Positions 1 through 12,491 are shown, counted from the stretch's first letter. The stretch is 64,000 bases of DNA from Glandiceps talaboti (GCF_964340395.1 NC_135560.1:1297501-1361500), one strand, 5' to 3'. Made by a program: numbers and translations. Notes: generated from the sequence alone by a model not told the origin.

Positions 1-577
1 TCATCTTCGGCTTTGTTCGGCAAGATTTTTCCACGTTCGGACTAATCCTTTGACCCAACTTTGCGTGTTAGCGGGAAATACCCAGATGGTAATGTAGTTC
101 TATGGTAATTCTTCAGACTCTGACCTATCGATGTTTGGTACTCGCTTTTCAATCGGATCACTCGTTACAGTTTTACGTGATTTCGCCTGGGACTTGAAAA
201 TGACAACGTTTGGACTCAAAAATGTACCATTTTCACAGTTTTTACTTATAATTAATTGGGAATTCACATATTTTTTTTATCAAACATTGATAGAGTATGT
301 TGTTTTGAATGTACCCAGGTCACAGTTCAGGGTGTACGGCAAATACATTTACAGGAAACGCTCGCCCCAAATTTGACGTTTTTGTAAAGAAAATTTCTTC
401 CACCAAGCAATTATTTTTTCATACATTGATTCACTAGGTATTTTTAAGTCTGTATTCGAAGTTTCATGAAAATTAAACGGCAAATTTCCATATGAGTGGC
501 ATGTGAAGTCAACAATGTATGTTAGTAATTGTTACAGATCTAAGGGCCTGCCTTCGGCAGCGGTTCTTCCCCATGTA
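1..577. other. Presumed CRTC intron, no feature recognised
   Basis: No coding segment, RNA gene or repeat boundary is supported here. A short hairpin (CTGCC-TTC-GGCAG) lies near 549-561. The region is probably part of the intron upstream of the first visible CRTC exon, because no CRTC-like coding is seen anywhere before 12492. Confidence 0.4.
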
Positions 578-1242
578 CCTTAAAGTTTAAAAAAAAAAAA
601 GCTGGACCGATTGCCTTTGTATTTGGTGGGGACATTACTTGGGAAGTACAGATGGGAAGTTGTTCAAATGAAAATGATTGCATCAAAGATATGTGTTTTG
701 GATCAAAAAAATGTCATTTTTGGTATAAAAAAACCTTTAAACTCCAAAACTACTGAGCAGATTGGCCTAAAATTTTGTGGGAATGTTCTTTGGGGTGTTT
801 TGTTTCAGAATTGTTCATGACATGATGATCCAATCAGTGATATACAAATTAGGGCTAAAACGCTAAGATGTGGTGGGAACATTCTTAGCCTATAGGGATG
901 TATACATGAAGATGTAGTCACAATATGATCATCCCATCAGCAGTATGCAAATTAGGTCTAAAAATCTCAATTTTGGTCAAAAACCTATATCTTGAAAACT
1001 GCATGGTGAATGGGGCTGAAGCATGGTAGGGATGTTTCTGGAGGTATTATCTGCAGTTTTTGTTCCATTTTTGACACAAAGGGCCCAGGCAAAATGATGG
1101 TTTATATTGCAAATATGAAAACTGGGAAGGGTAGGCAAGTGAATAAAGCTTCTGAAAATGTATGCAAATATGCCTAGCAACAAGACCACATGTATAGCAA
1201 CAGCCAAATACAGTTGTGGTACAACACCATTGGTGCTATTTG
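578..1242 (+). mobile_element. HINE-like dispersed element, 5'-damaged copy
   Basis: This is a diverged copy of the family seen complete at 34385-35727. It shares the 'accgattgcc...atatttggt' block, the 'actgagcagattggg' block, a 'tagcaac' module and the 3' end with a CCATTGG core followed by a T-run. The family's 5' hairpin and TG-rich microsatellite are missing and replaced by an A-run at about 588-600. It has no coding capacity. Confidence 0.6.
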
Positions 1243-2161
1243 TATTTATGCGTTTCCTTAATTTATACATGTTGATTCTGACGGCACAAGTAAACATGCA
1301 TACACCATAACATTGATGAATACATTAATGGCGGCTTTCACATGTTTGAACTATCATGTGAAACAATGTGCAAATCTGTTTGGAATAACTAAAACTGTTG
1401 CTGAATAATTATCTTAGATGATCAAACTTTTGAAATTTCCTAGAAGGATAGAAGTATTTAAATAAATTGGTCAACTTGTTGTGATGCCGAAATAAACATT
1501 GGCAATAAACCATGCTATCTACAAGACTTTAGAGTTCATGTCAAATGCTTGACATCAGTAATTTCCAGATTTACATTCATATACCAATTTGGCCTAGCTT
1601 AGAACCTTTGCATAGATGGATTTTGACAATATTCTCTCCATATAGTATATTCAGATCAATTATAGTGAAGGTCCTATAAAAGTTGTCACTACAATTGAAC
1701 ATTCAGCTCAGATCATCACATACCCACTTTGTTAACTTTTGTTTTGTAAAGATGAATCTCATCGTGTCTAAACTGTGACCCCATCTAGGATTTGGCATGA
1801 GGTAATCCTTACAGCAATGTCGGATGTTATAAAACCAAAAATCACATGTGCAAGCAATTTTAGTAATGAGGTAATGTAATGTGGTTAATTCATAGTACCG
1901 TGTCCACTGGCCTAACATACAGAAATCAATATATACAAAAACTGTGAATGTAGAGGTTTGTTGTGATAAATCGCAATGGCACATAATAATAGTAAATAAC
2001 ATCAAAATTAGTCTGTTATACTTCGAAGTAATAAACAGAAAGCAAAAAATACAAACTATGTAAAATTGTACGAACTTGATTTGTTCTCATCAAAGAATGA
2101 AATTTAAATTGCAAAGGAGGCTGAAAGTAAGATTGTTGGATATAGAATTCTCTCAATTGTT
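1243..2161. other. Intron sequence without recognised feature
   Basis: The sequence is AT-rich. The only ORFs are short, with no composition or motif that suggests a protein. No tandem repeat or TIR is visible. Confidence 0.4.
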
Positions 2162-2384
2162 GATATTATTATTAAACTTTATTTTGGGAAAGAAAACGAA
2201 TGTAAAAACGCTCATAAACATCCTATAGATAAAAATACACACAAAAACAGCATTTTAAAACAAGTAGAACTTAAAAAACACAAACTGACAAATACACACA
2301 TAAAGAAATACAACAATACTCTATACAACAGTGTGAAATATTACGGGGTGAAATATTGGCTTGGCTGTAAAAACATTTCATTTG

Positions 2385-3566
2385 TCATTTGATTGCGGTA
2401 TCATCATGCATAGAGTCTGTCAAAGTATAACCCAAGTAAGAATGTTCATGAACAATACTAAGTGGTTTATCTCCAACACGAACTGAAGGTAAAAAATCAA
2501 CTCTAATTAAACATTTATGAGGCATAACATAAATACATTTTGATTTCTTAGGGTGGAAAATAATGTCGTGGTCAACCCCATACATTTCACAAATAGATAC
2601 AAGAGAGCGTAGTAGACCTGAAATTGATGGACATATAAGAGCTAAGTCGTCAGCATACATAAAATGGTTTATCATTCAGCCACCGATATTGCAGCCAATA
2701 TTGCAGTCTTTATAACATGAATTCGGCCACCAATATTGCAGTCCTTATAACATGAATTCAGCCACCAATATTGCAGTCCTTATAACATGAATTCAGCCAC
2801 CAATATTGCAGTCCTTATAACATGAATTCGGCCACCAATATTGCAGCCCTTATAACATGAATTCGGCCACCAATATTGCAGTCCTTATAACATGAATTCG
2901 GCCACCAATATTGCAGTCCTTATAACATGAATTCGGCCACCAATATTGCAGTCCTTATAACATGAATTCAGCCACCAATATTTCAGTCCTTATAACATGA
3001 ATTCGGCCACCAATATTGCAGTCCTTATAACATGAATTCAGCCACCAATATTGCAGTCCTTATAACATGAATTCGGCCACCAATATTGCAGTCCTTATAA
3101 CATGAATTCGGAAGACTACTAAGGTCATCCATACAAACATTACATATAGATAAGGGGAAAAGAATGTTACCTTGCCGAATGCCATTTCTATACAGAAAAC
3201 AGTAACGACCTAGTGCCCCCCCCCACCCCCACCCCATTGCATAAAGAAATGTTGCGTGTGATACCAGACCAATAATATACAAACAACATACTTTGGAATA
3301 CCCTGGTCAATGAATTTCTTAAAAAGTGACCAATGGTTAACTCGGTCGAAAGCTTTTGTTGCATCTAAAAAGCAAAAATAAACAGGACTATTGTGATTTT
3401 GATAATAATTCATTGTTTGCTTAAGCAAGTAAATGCAGAGATCAGTGGAATGACCCTGTTTGAAACCAAACTGACAATCTTCGGTCATGAGATTTGCCTT
3501 ACAACGATCAAGAATTATAGATTCCAGGATTTTTGAAGCTGAAACAAAACTAAAATTCATGTTCAA
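2385..3566 (-). pseudogene. Broken reverse transcriptase of the non-LTR element
   Basis: Three ORF pieces in order make an RT palm. The first (3566-3210) carries CQFGFKQGHSTD and FCFLDATKAFDRV, the RT motif A region with a catalytic Asp. The second (3282-3025) carries NGIRQGNILFPLS followed by MDDLSSL, the motif B region. The third (2675-2385) carries HFMYADDLALI, motif C with the YADD catalytic pair, then FHPKKSKC. A shift at the C-rich tract near 3220 separates the first two pieces. A tandem array with an in-frame TGA just before MINHFMYADD separates the last two. The protein cannot be functional. Confidence 0.88.
2676..3112. repeat. 35-bp minisatellite derived from RT coding sequence
   Basis: About 12 copies of a 35-bp unit containing 'ccaccaatattgcagtcc' and 'ttataacatgaattcgg'. 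Copies differ by single changes (gaattcgg/gaattcag, attgcag/atttcag). Read on the minus strand, the first unit encodes PNSCYKDCNIGG, which continues the RT frame from MDDLSSL. The array therefore grew from the element's own codons. Because 35 is not a multiple of 3, each repeat shifts the frame. Confidence 0.92.
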
Positions 3567-4559
3567 TTAAATTACCAGTATTACAAAAAAAATACATTAA
3601 TCTTCTATCTCTAGATACACCGTCTCTCCTTCCCTTTTCTATTGCTAACTTTGACATTGCAGAAGTGATTTATGTCATGATACGATCCAATATGGCCGGG
3701 TGGCTCTTTTTTTAATGATTTTTCATGTCCAGAATTTTTACTTGTACATGACTGAACTCAAACTTGGTACAAGGACAACACACTACATTGTATGGCATAC
3801 ATATGCATGTCAATTTATTTTGTAATACAATCCAATATGGCTGCTAGACGGCCATTTTGTTACGAATTTTTCATGTTCAAAGCCATTATGCAGACATGCC
3901 TGAACAGATCTCATTCAACATTGTATTCTTCATGTGCACATCAACTTGTGCGATGATACAATCCAATATAACCACTGGGTGAACATGAACAATTTCCATC
4001 AAAACTTTACACAAAGACAATGTACTATGATGTATATATATTGCACTATAATCTTCACGTGCATATCAACTTGTGTCATGATACTATCCAATATGGCCAC
4101 TGGGCCAACATTTGACATTGTCCTTACACCAACTTTGAATGAGATCTGTCTAGGCATGTCTGCATAATGGCGTTAAAAAATTTTTTGTTATGATTTTTCC
4201 ATGTTTGGGACCATTATACAGACATGCATGAACAATTTCCATTAAAACTTTATTTAAAGACAATGTACTATGGTGTATATATGTATGTCAGCTTGTGTCA
4301 TGATTACTTGATATCCAACAGGACTGCTAAGGCAGCCATTCTGTTATGATTTTTTCATGTCTGGAGCCATTTGGCAGGCATGTCTGAGCAGATCAATTTC
4401 AGTCAATCTTGGTATAAGGGTAGTATACTATTAGGTACATATCCCATATGTATGTCAATTTGTGATTGCACCCATCACAGACAAGAAGTGTTACAATCCA
4501 AACAGGGATCAACAGCTCCCAAACAGCGGGGTCTATGTCATCTACGATGAATGTCATAT
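3567..4559 (+). repeat. Degenerate copies of 'gatacgatccaatatggc' dispersed repeat
   Basis: From about 3660 to 4480 the module 'tcatgatac(g)atccaatatggc...gccattttgtt...tttttcatgt' recurs four to five times with strong decay. It matches the better preserved copies at 10015-10700 and 28967-29446. It is non-coding. Confidence 0.6.
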
Positions 4560-5259
4560 AACATAAGGGGCTTGTCATCTATGGTGGCTTGATTTGTTGA
4601 TGTCGGGGTTGATACTGTGGGTATTTCGGGTATTGAGAAACTGAAAAAAATAGGGTCACCCTAATAAATTGAAGTACGTCAGACAATAATTTAACATTTC
4701 ATGATCATCTGATTTGTGAAATTTTACAGTTGAAGAAAGAGTAGTACAGGTGATCAGGAGTAACGAATACCCGAAAAAAACGAACCTCCTTTATTTAGTT
4801 GAAGTTTTTGCTATACTGTGAACACTTTATTGTACATATGACTGGTAGAATTCAATCACTGTGAAGCTTGTTGCATTCAAAATTGATTCGTAGTTCATTT
4901 TCAAAAGAAATGCGATACTAACAGTAACACCTAAGATACAAAATAGGGTAGTTTGTATTGTACAAATACTGTGTTGTAAATTAGAGCAATGTGCATATAT
5001 ATATAATCGCAGGGCAACAGTGTTCATCTTTCGACATATGACACGCATCCTATTTTATTGGCCTGGGAAAATATCATTGAAATATTTTGATAGTCAATGC
5101 CACGAAGACTGAAGACGTGACAATGACAGAAGTTCCATCTATCAACACTTCATAGCAATGGATACATTGATGGGTGGTTGTTGTGTATAGAAAAAGGTGT
5201 GAAATCTTATAAACTGTGCTGTCAAAGATTAGAGCAGTCAGTCTGAACTTGCAGTCTGG

Positions 5260-5960
5260 ATGAGCAAGATATCACTTATTGTCACTGAAGATCAGAGAGA
5301 GGCACTCGAGGTGTTTTTCGTCCATTTTGATTAGGATTTGGTCATTGTGCAAGACACAGAGAATATCTGTACTCAACGTGTCTATAACTAAACTTGCTTT
5401 CAAGCAAAGAAGACAGAGTTGACGTCATCAACAACAGTGGCATCAGGCCTGACACCGACCGTCCAGAAATACCAAGAGAAGTGGACCAAGACGAATGTCC
5501 ATACTGTATTAGACAACCATGCTACATGGTATACGCAAGAAGCATGTGATGACAACTGCACCATCCGTCATCGCCTTTATCGAAAATGTTAGAACATGCT
5601 GGACAGGCGGAACGTATGGAGTAACCTCTCTATATTTAGAAAGGCAGCAACAATTGATGAGGGCCGAGGATGTCACTGTGACTAGGAGAGAGGTTATGCC
5701 AACCATAGAACCTTCGTGATCTCAAGTAAGAGGTTTGTACCCAAATTTTACTGCTGTACCATATGTTGGTCATCGTTGGGCGTGAGCAAGTTCCTCCCAC
5801 AAATCAAGCGGCCCTTTTCAGGGCCACGACATCCTCCAAAAAGAGAATATCTAATACCTAACACCTTTACAAACTACATGTCAAATTTGGTCCATCATTG
5901 TTATCATTTGGACTTGGAAGTATCACCTCAAAATTGAATTTATCGGGCATACTATTTTAT
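5260..5960 (+). pseudogene. Second ORF of the helicase-bearing transposon (decayed)
   Basis: Starts at ATG 5260 with a protein like MSKISLIVTEDQREALEVF. The inverted copy at 25420 (minus) also has an ATG at the equivalent place and reads MSIIVTEDQTEAVEAF, so the frame is real in both. Later pieces in shifted frames read PEIPREVDQDECPYCIRQPC, DDNCTIRHRLYRKC and REVMPTI. Those Cys/His-rich and REVMP-type segments remind me of the Cys-rich domain resembling the P2X7 receptor C-terminus that occurs in some transposon-borne proteins. That likeness is from memory and weak. In-frame stops (for example TAG after VHFD) and frameshifts make it a pseudogene. Confidence 0.5.
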
Positions 5961-6003
5961 TACACCATGACGCTAGATAGGCAATGCTTCAAATTTACTT
6001 TTT

Positions 6004-7163
6004 AGCACAACTGAACTGAGGTTCAGTAGTGCTATAGGCATCGCCTGGCATCTGTCTGTCTGTCTGTGTGTGTGTCTGTGTGTGTGTGTAAACAACTTAA
6101 AGTCAAAACCCACTGAACCAATTGCCATGATATTTGATGGGTCCATTACCTTGGGTGTCTAGTTGGGAAATTGTTCAAATCAAAATGATCGCATCACAGG
6201 TGTGTGATTTGGGTCAAAAAATTTGATTTTTGGTCAAAAAACTTAAACTCAGAAACTACTGGGCAGATTTGTGCGAAATTTGGTTGGAACATACTTAAAG
6301 GGGTGTAAATTAAGATTTGTTCATGACATGATGAATCCATCAGTGATGTGCAAATTAGGGCTAAAAATGTGTCTTTTTGGTTAAAAATCTATAATTCCAA
6401 AAGTACTGAGCAGATTGGCTGAAATTTAATGGGAATGTATCTAGGGATGTATGGATGAAGAAATATGAAGCATACAATGATTCCATGAGTGATATGCAAA
6501 TTAGGTGTAAAAATGTTCATTTTTGGTCAAAAACTTATATCCCAAAAAGTACTTGGTCACCGAGTCTGAAACTTAGTGAGATGTTTCTGAAAGTGTTATT
6601 CTGCAGATTTTCTTCAAAACATTTTGACAAAATTGGCCCTAGCGACCATGACTACGCCCTTAGCAACAACCAAATGGCAGTATATTTGGACAAATAACAT
6701 CATCTGGTAGGCAGATGAGTAAACATTCAAAAAATGTATGCAAATACCCTAGCAACCATGACCACGCCCATAGCAACAGCCAAACGGTCGTGTATTTCAC
6801 AAAGATAACAGGGATTAATAGACAATTGAATAAACATTCAACAAATGTATGTAAATATGCCTAGCAACAAGACCACATCCATAGCAACAGCCAAATAATC
6901 ACGTATATTGCAAAGATAATATCATGAATTCATACACAAGTGAACAAAAACATACAAAAATGTATGCAAATATATCTAACAACATGACCACGCCCATAGC
7001 AACAGCCAAATGATAGCATATATCGTAAAGATAGCAACATGGTTGGATAGGCAACTGGATAGTCATTCAACAAATGACCACTTATTGTTAGCATGAACTA
7101 CCATATGAATAAACATTTTTAGAAACTGTACAGTTGTGCTACAACACCATTGGTGGTATTTTT
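6004..7163 (+). mobile_element. HINE-like dispersed element, near full-length
   Basis: Begins with the family hairpin AGCACAACTGAAC-TGAG-GTTCAGTAGTGCT just after a T-run, followed by a (TCTG)n(TG)n tract at 6054-6088. It ends with 'gttgtgctacaacaccattgg' and a T-run. The inner part holds variable copies of a module of about 115 bp containing 'atagcaacagccaaa' and 'ataaacattcaaaaaatgtat'. This architecture (T-rich ends, 5' stem-loop, 5' microsatellite, core tandem modules, 3' stem-loop, no ORF) is what non-autonomous Helentrons (DINE-1/HINE) show. The class is inferred. Confidence 0.75.
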
Positions 7164-7640
7164 GTATAAACCGTGTACATGTAAATTGCACTCTACCGCA
7201 GCAATAGATCATTTAGAGTAAAACTGTATGCTGGGTCGTGATTTTCAGCTAATCAGGTTTATTTGGGTGATAATGTAAGCATCATTAGTATTAGTTCATT
7301 AGTGTGTACATGTACTACATGTTGATTGACAACTGCATAGCGTTATCAATGGCAAAGTCAACATAGCTTTTCTGACGTCTGACTGAAAGCAATTTCGAGA
7401 CATGTACCTCAAATTTTCCATTCTTATTGAAAATGAATGTGGTAATTATACATTCATATATTCATAATGACTTGGTCACAGAGCAGTAGATGTCAATGAT
7501 CAGAATACATGTAAAACTGTAGTTTAGCAGGAGCGTTTGCTAAGTTGTTACCCCTTCCCTATTGTTTAGCAAAATACCACACAGGGCATTCGCCATTTAA
7601 ATAGGGGAGGTGGGCCTTTAAGGGGTGCATCATGTATGAT

Positions 7641-8112
7641 AGCTAGCTATCGCTCAGCATTTTGCATTCAACAATGTGTGTATGAACAAAAATCTAAAGG
7701 TTTTGCTCGTACAGAATATATTCAGTTTACTTCTGTTTGGTTAAAGTAGGCAACAACATAAAATTGCAAGTTTATAATTATTATTATTGGACTCATACAG
7801 CGTAGATAACCAGCACACATTTACAATAAAATGTGTTGATTTAGCCAATAGTTTTAATGAGTAATTTGCATAGTTAATGATGTTTGGCAATTCAGAAATA
7901 TCTTAAGACTGCAATCTTCAAATTTCATTTTATTTACCATAAGCATAACATTGATAAATAATTATTTTTGGTAATTAGGCAATAGTATGTTTATATTCAA
8001 AAATGATTTGTAACATGTCAAACTGTAGAACTAGCATACTGTAGTGTAGTCTTCAAATTCATTTAATGTACTATTTTGTATTTGACTTCGTGTTCATATA
8101 TGTTGATAAGGA
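7641..8112. other. AT-rich intron with a fragment shared with 51480-51950
   Basis: 7830-8000 contains the 'ttttaatgagt.atttgcata.ttaatgat' and 'ggtaattaggc' module. It is also present in three tandem copies at about 51480-51950 and as a fragment after exon 38097-38259. No coding is seen. Confidence 0.45.
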
Positions 8113-9843
8113 TAAAGGATATAAGAACAGCAACCCTTAAGGATATAGGAACAGCAACCCTTAAGGATATAGGACCACAACCCTTAAGGATATAGGACCA
8201 CAACCCTTAAGGATATAGGAACAGCAACCCTTAAGGATATAGGAACAGCAACACTTAAGGATATAGGAACAGCAACCCTTAAGGATATAGGAACAGCAAC
8301 ACTTAAGGATATAGGAACAGCAACACTTAAGGATATAGCAACAGCAACACTTAAGGATATAGGAACAGCAACCCTTAAGGATATAGGAACAGCAACCCTT
8401 AAGGATATAGGAACAGCAACACTTAAGGATATAGGAACAGCAACCCTTAAGGATATAGCAACAGCAACACTTAAGGATATAGGAACAGCAACCCTTAAGG
8501 ATATAGGAACAGCAACCCTTAAGGATATAGGAACAGCAACACTTAAGATTATAGGAACAGCAACACTTAAGGATATAAGAACAGCAACACTTAAGGATAT
8601 AAGAACAGCAACCCTTAAGGATATAGGAACAGCAACACTTAAGGATATAGCAACAGCAACCCTTAAGGATATAGGAACAGCAACACTTAAGGATATAAGA
8701 ACAGCAACACTTAAGGATATAGGAACAGCAACACTTAAGGATATAGGAACAGCAACCCTTAAGGATATAGGAACAGCAACACTTAAGGATATAAGAACAG
8801 CAACCCTTAAGGATATAAGAACAGCAACACTTAAGGATATAAGAACAGCAACCCTTAAGGATATAAGAACAGCAACCCTTAAGGATATAGGAACAGCAAC
8901 ACTTAAGGATATAGGACCACAATCCTTAAGGATATAGGACCACAATCCTTAAGGATATAGGAACAGCAACCCTTAAGGATATAGCAACAGCAACACTTAA
9001 GGATATAGGACCACAACCCTTAAGGATATAGCAACAGCAACACTTAAGGATATAGGAACAGCAACCCTTAAGGATATAGCAACAGCAACACTTAAGGATA
9101 TAGGAACAGCAACCCTTAAGGATATAGCAACAGCAACACTTAAGGATATAGTAACAGCAACCCTTAAGGATATAGCAACAGCAACCCTTAAGGATATAAG
9201 AACAGCAACACTTAAGGATATAGGAACAGCAACCCTTAAGGATATAGCAACAGCAACACTTAAGGATATAGCAACAGCAACCCTTAAGGATATAGCAACA
9301 GCAACCCTTAAGGATATAAGAACAGCAACACTTAAGGATATAGGAACAGCAACCCTTAAGATTATAGGAACAGCAACCCTTAAGGATATAGCAACAGCAA
9401 CCCTTAAGATTATAAGAACAGCAACCCTTAAGGATATAGGAACAGCAACCCTTAAGATTATAGGAACAGCAACACTTAAGGATATAGGAACAGCAACCCT
9501 TAAGATTATAGGAACAGCAACCCTTAAGGATATAGCAACAGCAACACTTAAGGATATAGGAACAGCAACACTTAAGGATATAGGAACAGCAACACTTAAG
9601 GATATAGGAACAGCAACCCTTAAGGATATAGCAACAGCAACACTTAAGGATATAGGAACAGCAACACTTAAGGATATAGCAACAGCAACCCTTAAGGATA
9701 TAAGAACAGCAACACTTAAGGATATAGGAACAGCAACACTTAAGGATATAGGAACAGCAACACTTAAGGATATAGCAACAGCAACCCTTAAGGATATAAG
9801 AACAGCAACCCTTAAGGATATAAGAACAGCAACCCTTAAGGAT
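8113..9843. repeat. 24-bp minisatellite, about 72 copies
   Basis: Tandem unit beginning 'ttaaggatataggaacagca', 24 bp long, with a few 23-bp units in which 'gaccacaa' replaces 'gaacagcaa'. Copies vary mainly at three sites: cc/ac before 'tta', atag/ataa and agg/agc. The minus strand stays open for more than 250 codons in two frames only because the unit is a multiple of 3 and lacks stops. I do not call a protein. Confidence 0.95.
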
Positions 9844-10014
9844 GGCATGCTATCTAAATGTCACCTGTTACTTTCAAATCGTGTGCAGAGGTGATATGTT
9901 ATGAAAGTCTAGTATTTGTAAAAGAGCTTAACTCTCACCACTATTCTCCCCATGGGACTGTATGCTTTCCACTAGGCCCCTCATTAGCATACACATGATA
10001 AAAGTATGAGTGAG

Positions 10015-10700
10015 TTATAACGGGGACTTATTTGGTTTCATCCGTCCGTCCATCCATCCATTCGTCCGTCTGTCCGTCCGTCCCTCCGTCCGGAGCCGTT
10101 TCTTGGAGATGCCTGGGCCAATTTTTTTTTAACTTGGTACAGGGGCAAGATACTATGGCATACATATGCAAGTCAATCTGTTTCATGATACGATCCAATA
10201 TGGCCACCTAGCAGCCATTTTGTTTGCGAATTTTCCCTGTCCAAAGCCATAACTCAGACATGCTTGAATAGATCTCATTCAAAGTTGGTATTAGGACAGT
10301 GTTCTATGACATACATGTGCATATTCATTGTTGTCGTGATACGATCCAATATGGCTGCCTGGCAGCCATTTTGTTTGCGAATTTTCCATGTCCAAAGCCA
10401 TAACTCAGACATGCTTGAACAGGTCCCTGTCACACACCCCCCACCCACCAATACCCGACCCATCCTTTGTTGTTGAATGGTTTATTCCATGACGTCATCT
10501 TGAAGAGTAGGCCATGTCAAACGAGGAGACACAACATGAGTAGGCATGTTCCATGTCCAACGAGCAGACAATATATCTAAGTCTGTTTGATTTAGGTTCA
10601 CAAGTGTTGTTGCATGATCAGAGTAGTGATATCAAGAAAATGACAACATAAACTGCCAGTTCCTTAAAACCCAATCATAGCCGGGACTATGTCATTCTCA
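10015..10700 (+). mobile_element. Dispersed repeat with (TCCG)n tract and 'atggctgcctggcagccat' palindromes
   Basis: Starts 'ggggacttattt', followed by a tccg/tcca microsatellite (10038-10092), 'ggagccgtttcttggagatgcc' and two to three modules of about 130 bp with 'gatacgatccaatatggc' and an imperfect palindrome GGCTGCCTGGCAGCC. It ends near 'gtcattctcaatgacttg'. The same order is seen at 28967-29446 and partly at 21365-21655. There is no ORF, so it is a non-autonomous family. Confidence 0.7.
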
Positions 10701-12065
10701 ATGACTTGCTATTATTATATTTGTTATTTCAAGATTATTTTTTACGTTATATTTATATTATATTACTGTATATGTTTTCCTTGGGCCACGAGCTTGACTA
10801 GTTTGAATAAACTATTTTTGTGGTCCATTAAAGTTATTCTTTTATATATACTTTTTTTTTTCTCATTGGCTATATGATTACTTGATTATTTCATTTTCCT
10901 CACTTGATATGTAAATTTGGTTGTTGTTGATTTTTTTACCTCTGGCAAATAAATAATATAGAATATAAAAAATACTTAGAATTGCCTAATCTTTGAAAAT
11001 TAGGTAGTATTTTAAAGCTAAATACATTTTCTACATCACATTCTGCCAATTACACACATCCAAACATCACATATACAGCTAGAATTTGGGTTAAATTAAT
11101 AAAATTTAGATAAAAAAAGTGTGTGTTGCTTCTTTTTTTGTCATATCACAAATAAACGATACATTTATACCACAAATAAAATACAAAATACCAACATTCA
11201 TGTTCCTACAAAACTACTATATTCTGGTTATATGGGCGGAGATTTGATGATTATTTGATGTTATTTTCAGTCATAATAATTTGAACGAAATTAATTAACG
11301 GCTCACTAATTTGATTATGATGCAGTGGTCGGTGCTGCACTGGCAATGAAAGTGTACTAAAATATCTGAAGTCGTTTCCCCCATTTGAAAAGTTACTTTG
11401 TGTCTATACAATTCATTATTTGACGGAACAACAAAAATTCACCACCAAATTTATGCCTCAAATCAAATATCCACATGCTGGTAGTGTAAGAGTCTGAATT
11501 GGATCACATACCCACAAAAACAAATATTCAAAATTGAGTGGAAATTTCTACAAACAGCACCTTTGTTTACATTGTAAATGATGTTAGGGGACAGCTTTGC
11601 TTCGGCCATGTTGAAATTTTGAATTTTACACTGAAAATCGCACATAAAAAATCTGAATGAAAAATTGTCCAGATCGTGCACAAGTTTCCCTCCACTGACC
11701 TGTACACAGTGAGTTTGTATGAATACTAGTCACTATTGAGCCGTAACGAAAAGAAATAAAACCAAAAGTCTTTAATATAGCAACAAATTACCACCAAGAT
11801 GGTATTTTGGTAGTTACAGTCTCAAGATTGCATAAATTTTCCGTTATTCAAAAATTAAACTGTAAACTGCTATTGGTAGCTCACATGGACTTAACAGGAA
11901 TTTGATGCTTATACACAAGTACAATGTGTTCCCATATAGCTAAATACTTGTATTCAACGATGTATTTCGAGTCAAATTCTGTTGAAATATCCAAAGACAG
12001 TAACATAATTTATATCGTAGACCATGTTATGAGAGCTGTTAATTACTTCCGCCATGTTGAAATTC
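10701..12065. other. AT-rich intron, no recognised feature
   Basis: Short ORFs only, with no motif, repeat array or TIR that I can support. Confidence 0.4.
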
Positions 12066-12478
12066 GATTTTGTACTGTACTGTGATGTGTCTATTAAGTT
12101 TGTACTGTACTGTGATGTGTCTATTAAGTTTGTACTGTACTGTGATGTGTCTATTAAGTTTGTACTGTACTGTGATGTGTCTATTGAGTTTGTACTGTAC
12201 TGTGATGTGTCTATTAAGTTTGTACTGTACTGTGATGTGTCTATTAAGTTTGTACTGTACTGTGATGTGTCTATTAAGTTTGTACTGTACTGTGATGTGT
12301 CTATTTGTACTGTACTGTGATGTGTCTATTAAGTTTGTACTGTACTGTGATGTGTCTATTAAGTTTGTACTGTACTGTGATGTGTCTTAAGTTTGTACTG
12401 TACTGTGATGTGTCTATTAAGTTTGTACTGTACTGTGATGTGTCTATTAAGTTTGTACTGTGCTGTGATGTTTCTATT
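12066..12478. repeat. 30-bp minisatellite abutting a CRTC splice acceptor
   Basis: About 13.5 copies of a 30-bp unit containing 'tttgtactgtactgtgatg' and 'tgtctattaag'. Two units are shortened by a few bases near 12304 and 12386. The last, mutated copy leads directly into 'ttatttttcag' at the acceptor of the 12492 exon. Open frames across it come from the unit length being a multiple of 3. Confidence 0.95.
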
Positions 12479-12491
12479 TCTTATTTTTCAG

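Larger units (their letters stand above)
2162..3566 (-). mobile_element. Non-LTR retrotransposon fragment (RT domain and 3' end)
   Basis: A 5'-truncated, decayed LINE-type element on the minus strand. The + strand start holds a run of ATT-type repeats before 'aaactttatttt', so on the element's strand it ends in an A-rich tail followed by AAT repeats, as in many CR1/L2-like elements. Reverse-transcriptase segments follow in order from about 3566 down to 2385. The coding region is broken by a C-rich tract near 3214-3235 and by a 35-bp tandem array at 2676-3112. No endonuclease domain is seen. CR1/L2-like is a likely class from the tail and motifs, not a firm one. Confidence 0.85.
4560..7640 (-). 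mobile_element. Inverted, interrupted copy of the helicase-bearing DNA transposon
   Basis: 4560-5470 and about 7190-7640 match, in reverse complement and in reverse order, internal parts of the element at 24341-27051 (25250-26260 and 24850-25250). The stretch 5470-6003 is absent from the other copy and is probably original internal sequence. 6004-7163 is a later HINE-like insertion. Neither TIRs nor the RecQ-like part are seen in this copy, so it is truncated at both ends. Confidence 0.7.

Noticed and set aside
4560-4700. TIR of the second helicase-bearing transposon copy
   Set aside because: Similarity to the other copy fades before its terminal repeat; neither the TAGACTGT tip nor a 9-bp duplication is visible.
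8113-9843. CRISPR-like array
   Set aside because: Units are contiguous with no unique spacers, and the DNA is eukaryotic. The same applies to all other arrays.
8161-9848. Minus-strand ORFs over 250 codons in the 24-bp array
   Set aside because: Two frames are open at once and the peptide is a pure translation of the repeat. No start context, domain or splicing; the open frame follows from a stop-free unit divisible by 3.
1-12491. Upstream CRTC exons (CREB-binding domain, SIK sites)
   Set aside because: I looked for CRTC-like peptides on the + strand in this stretch and found none, so I do not place any.
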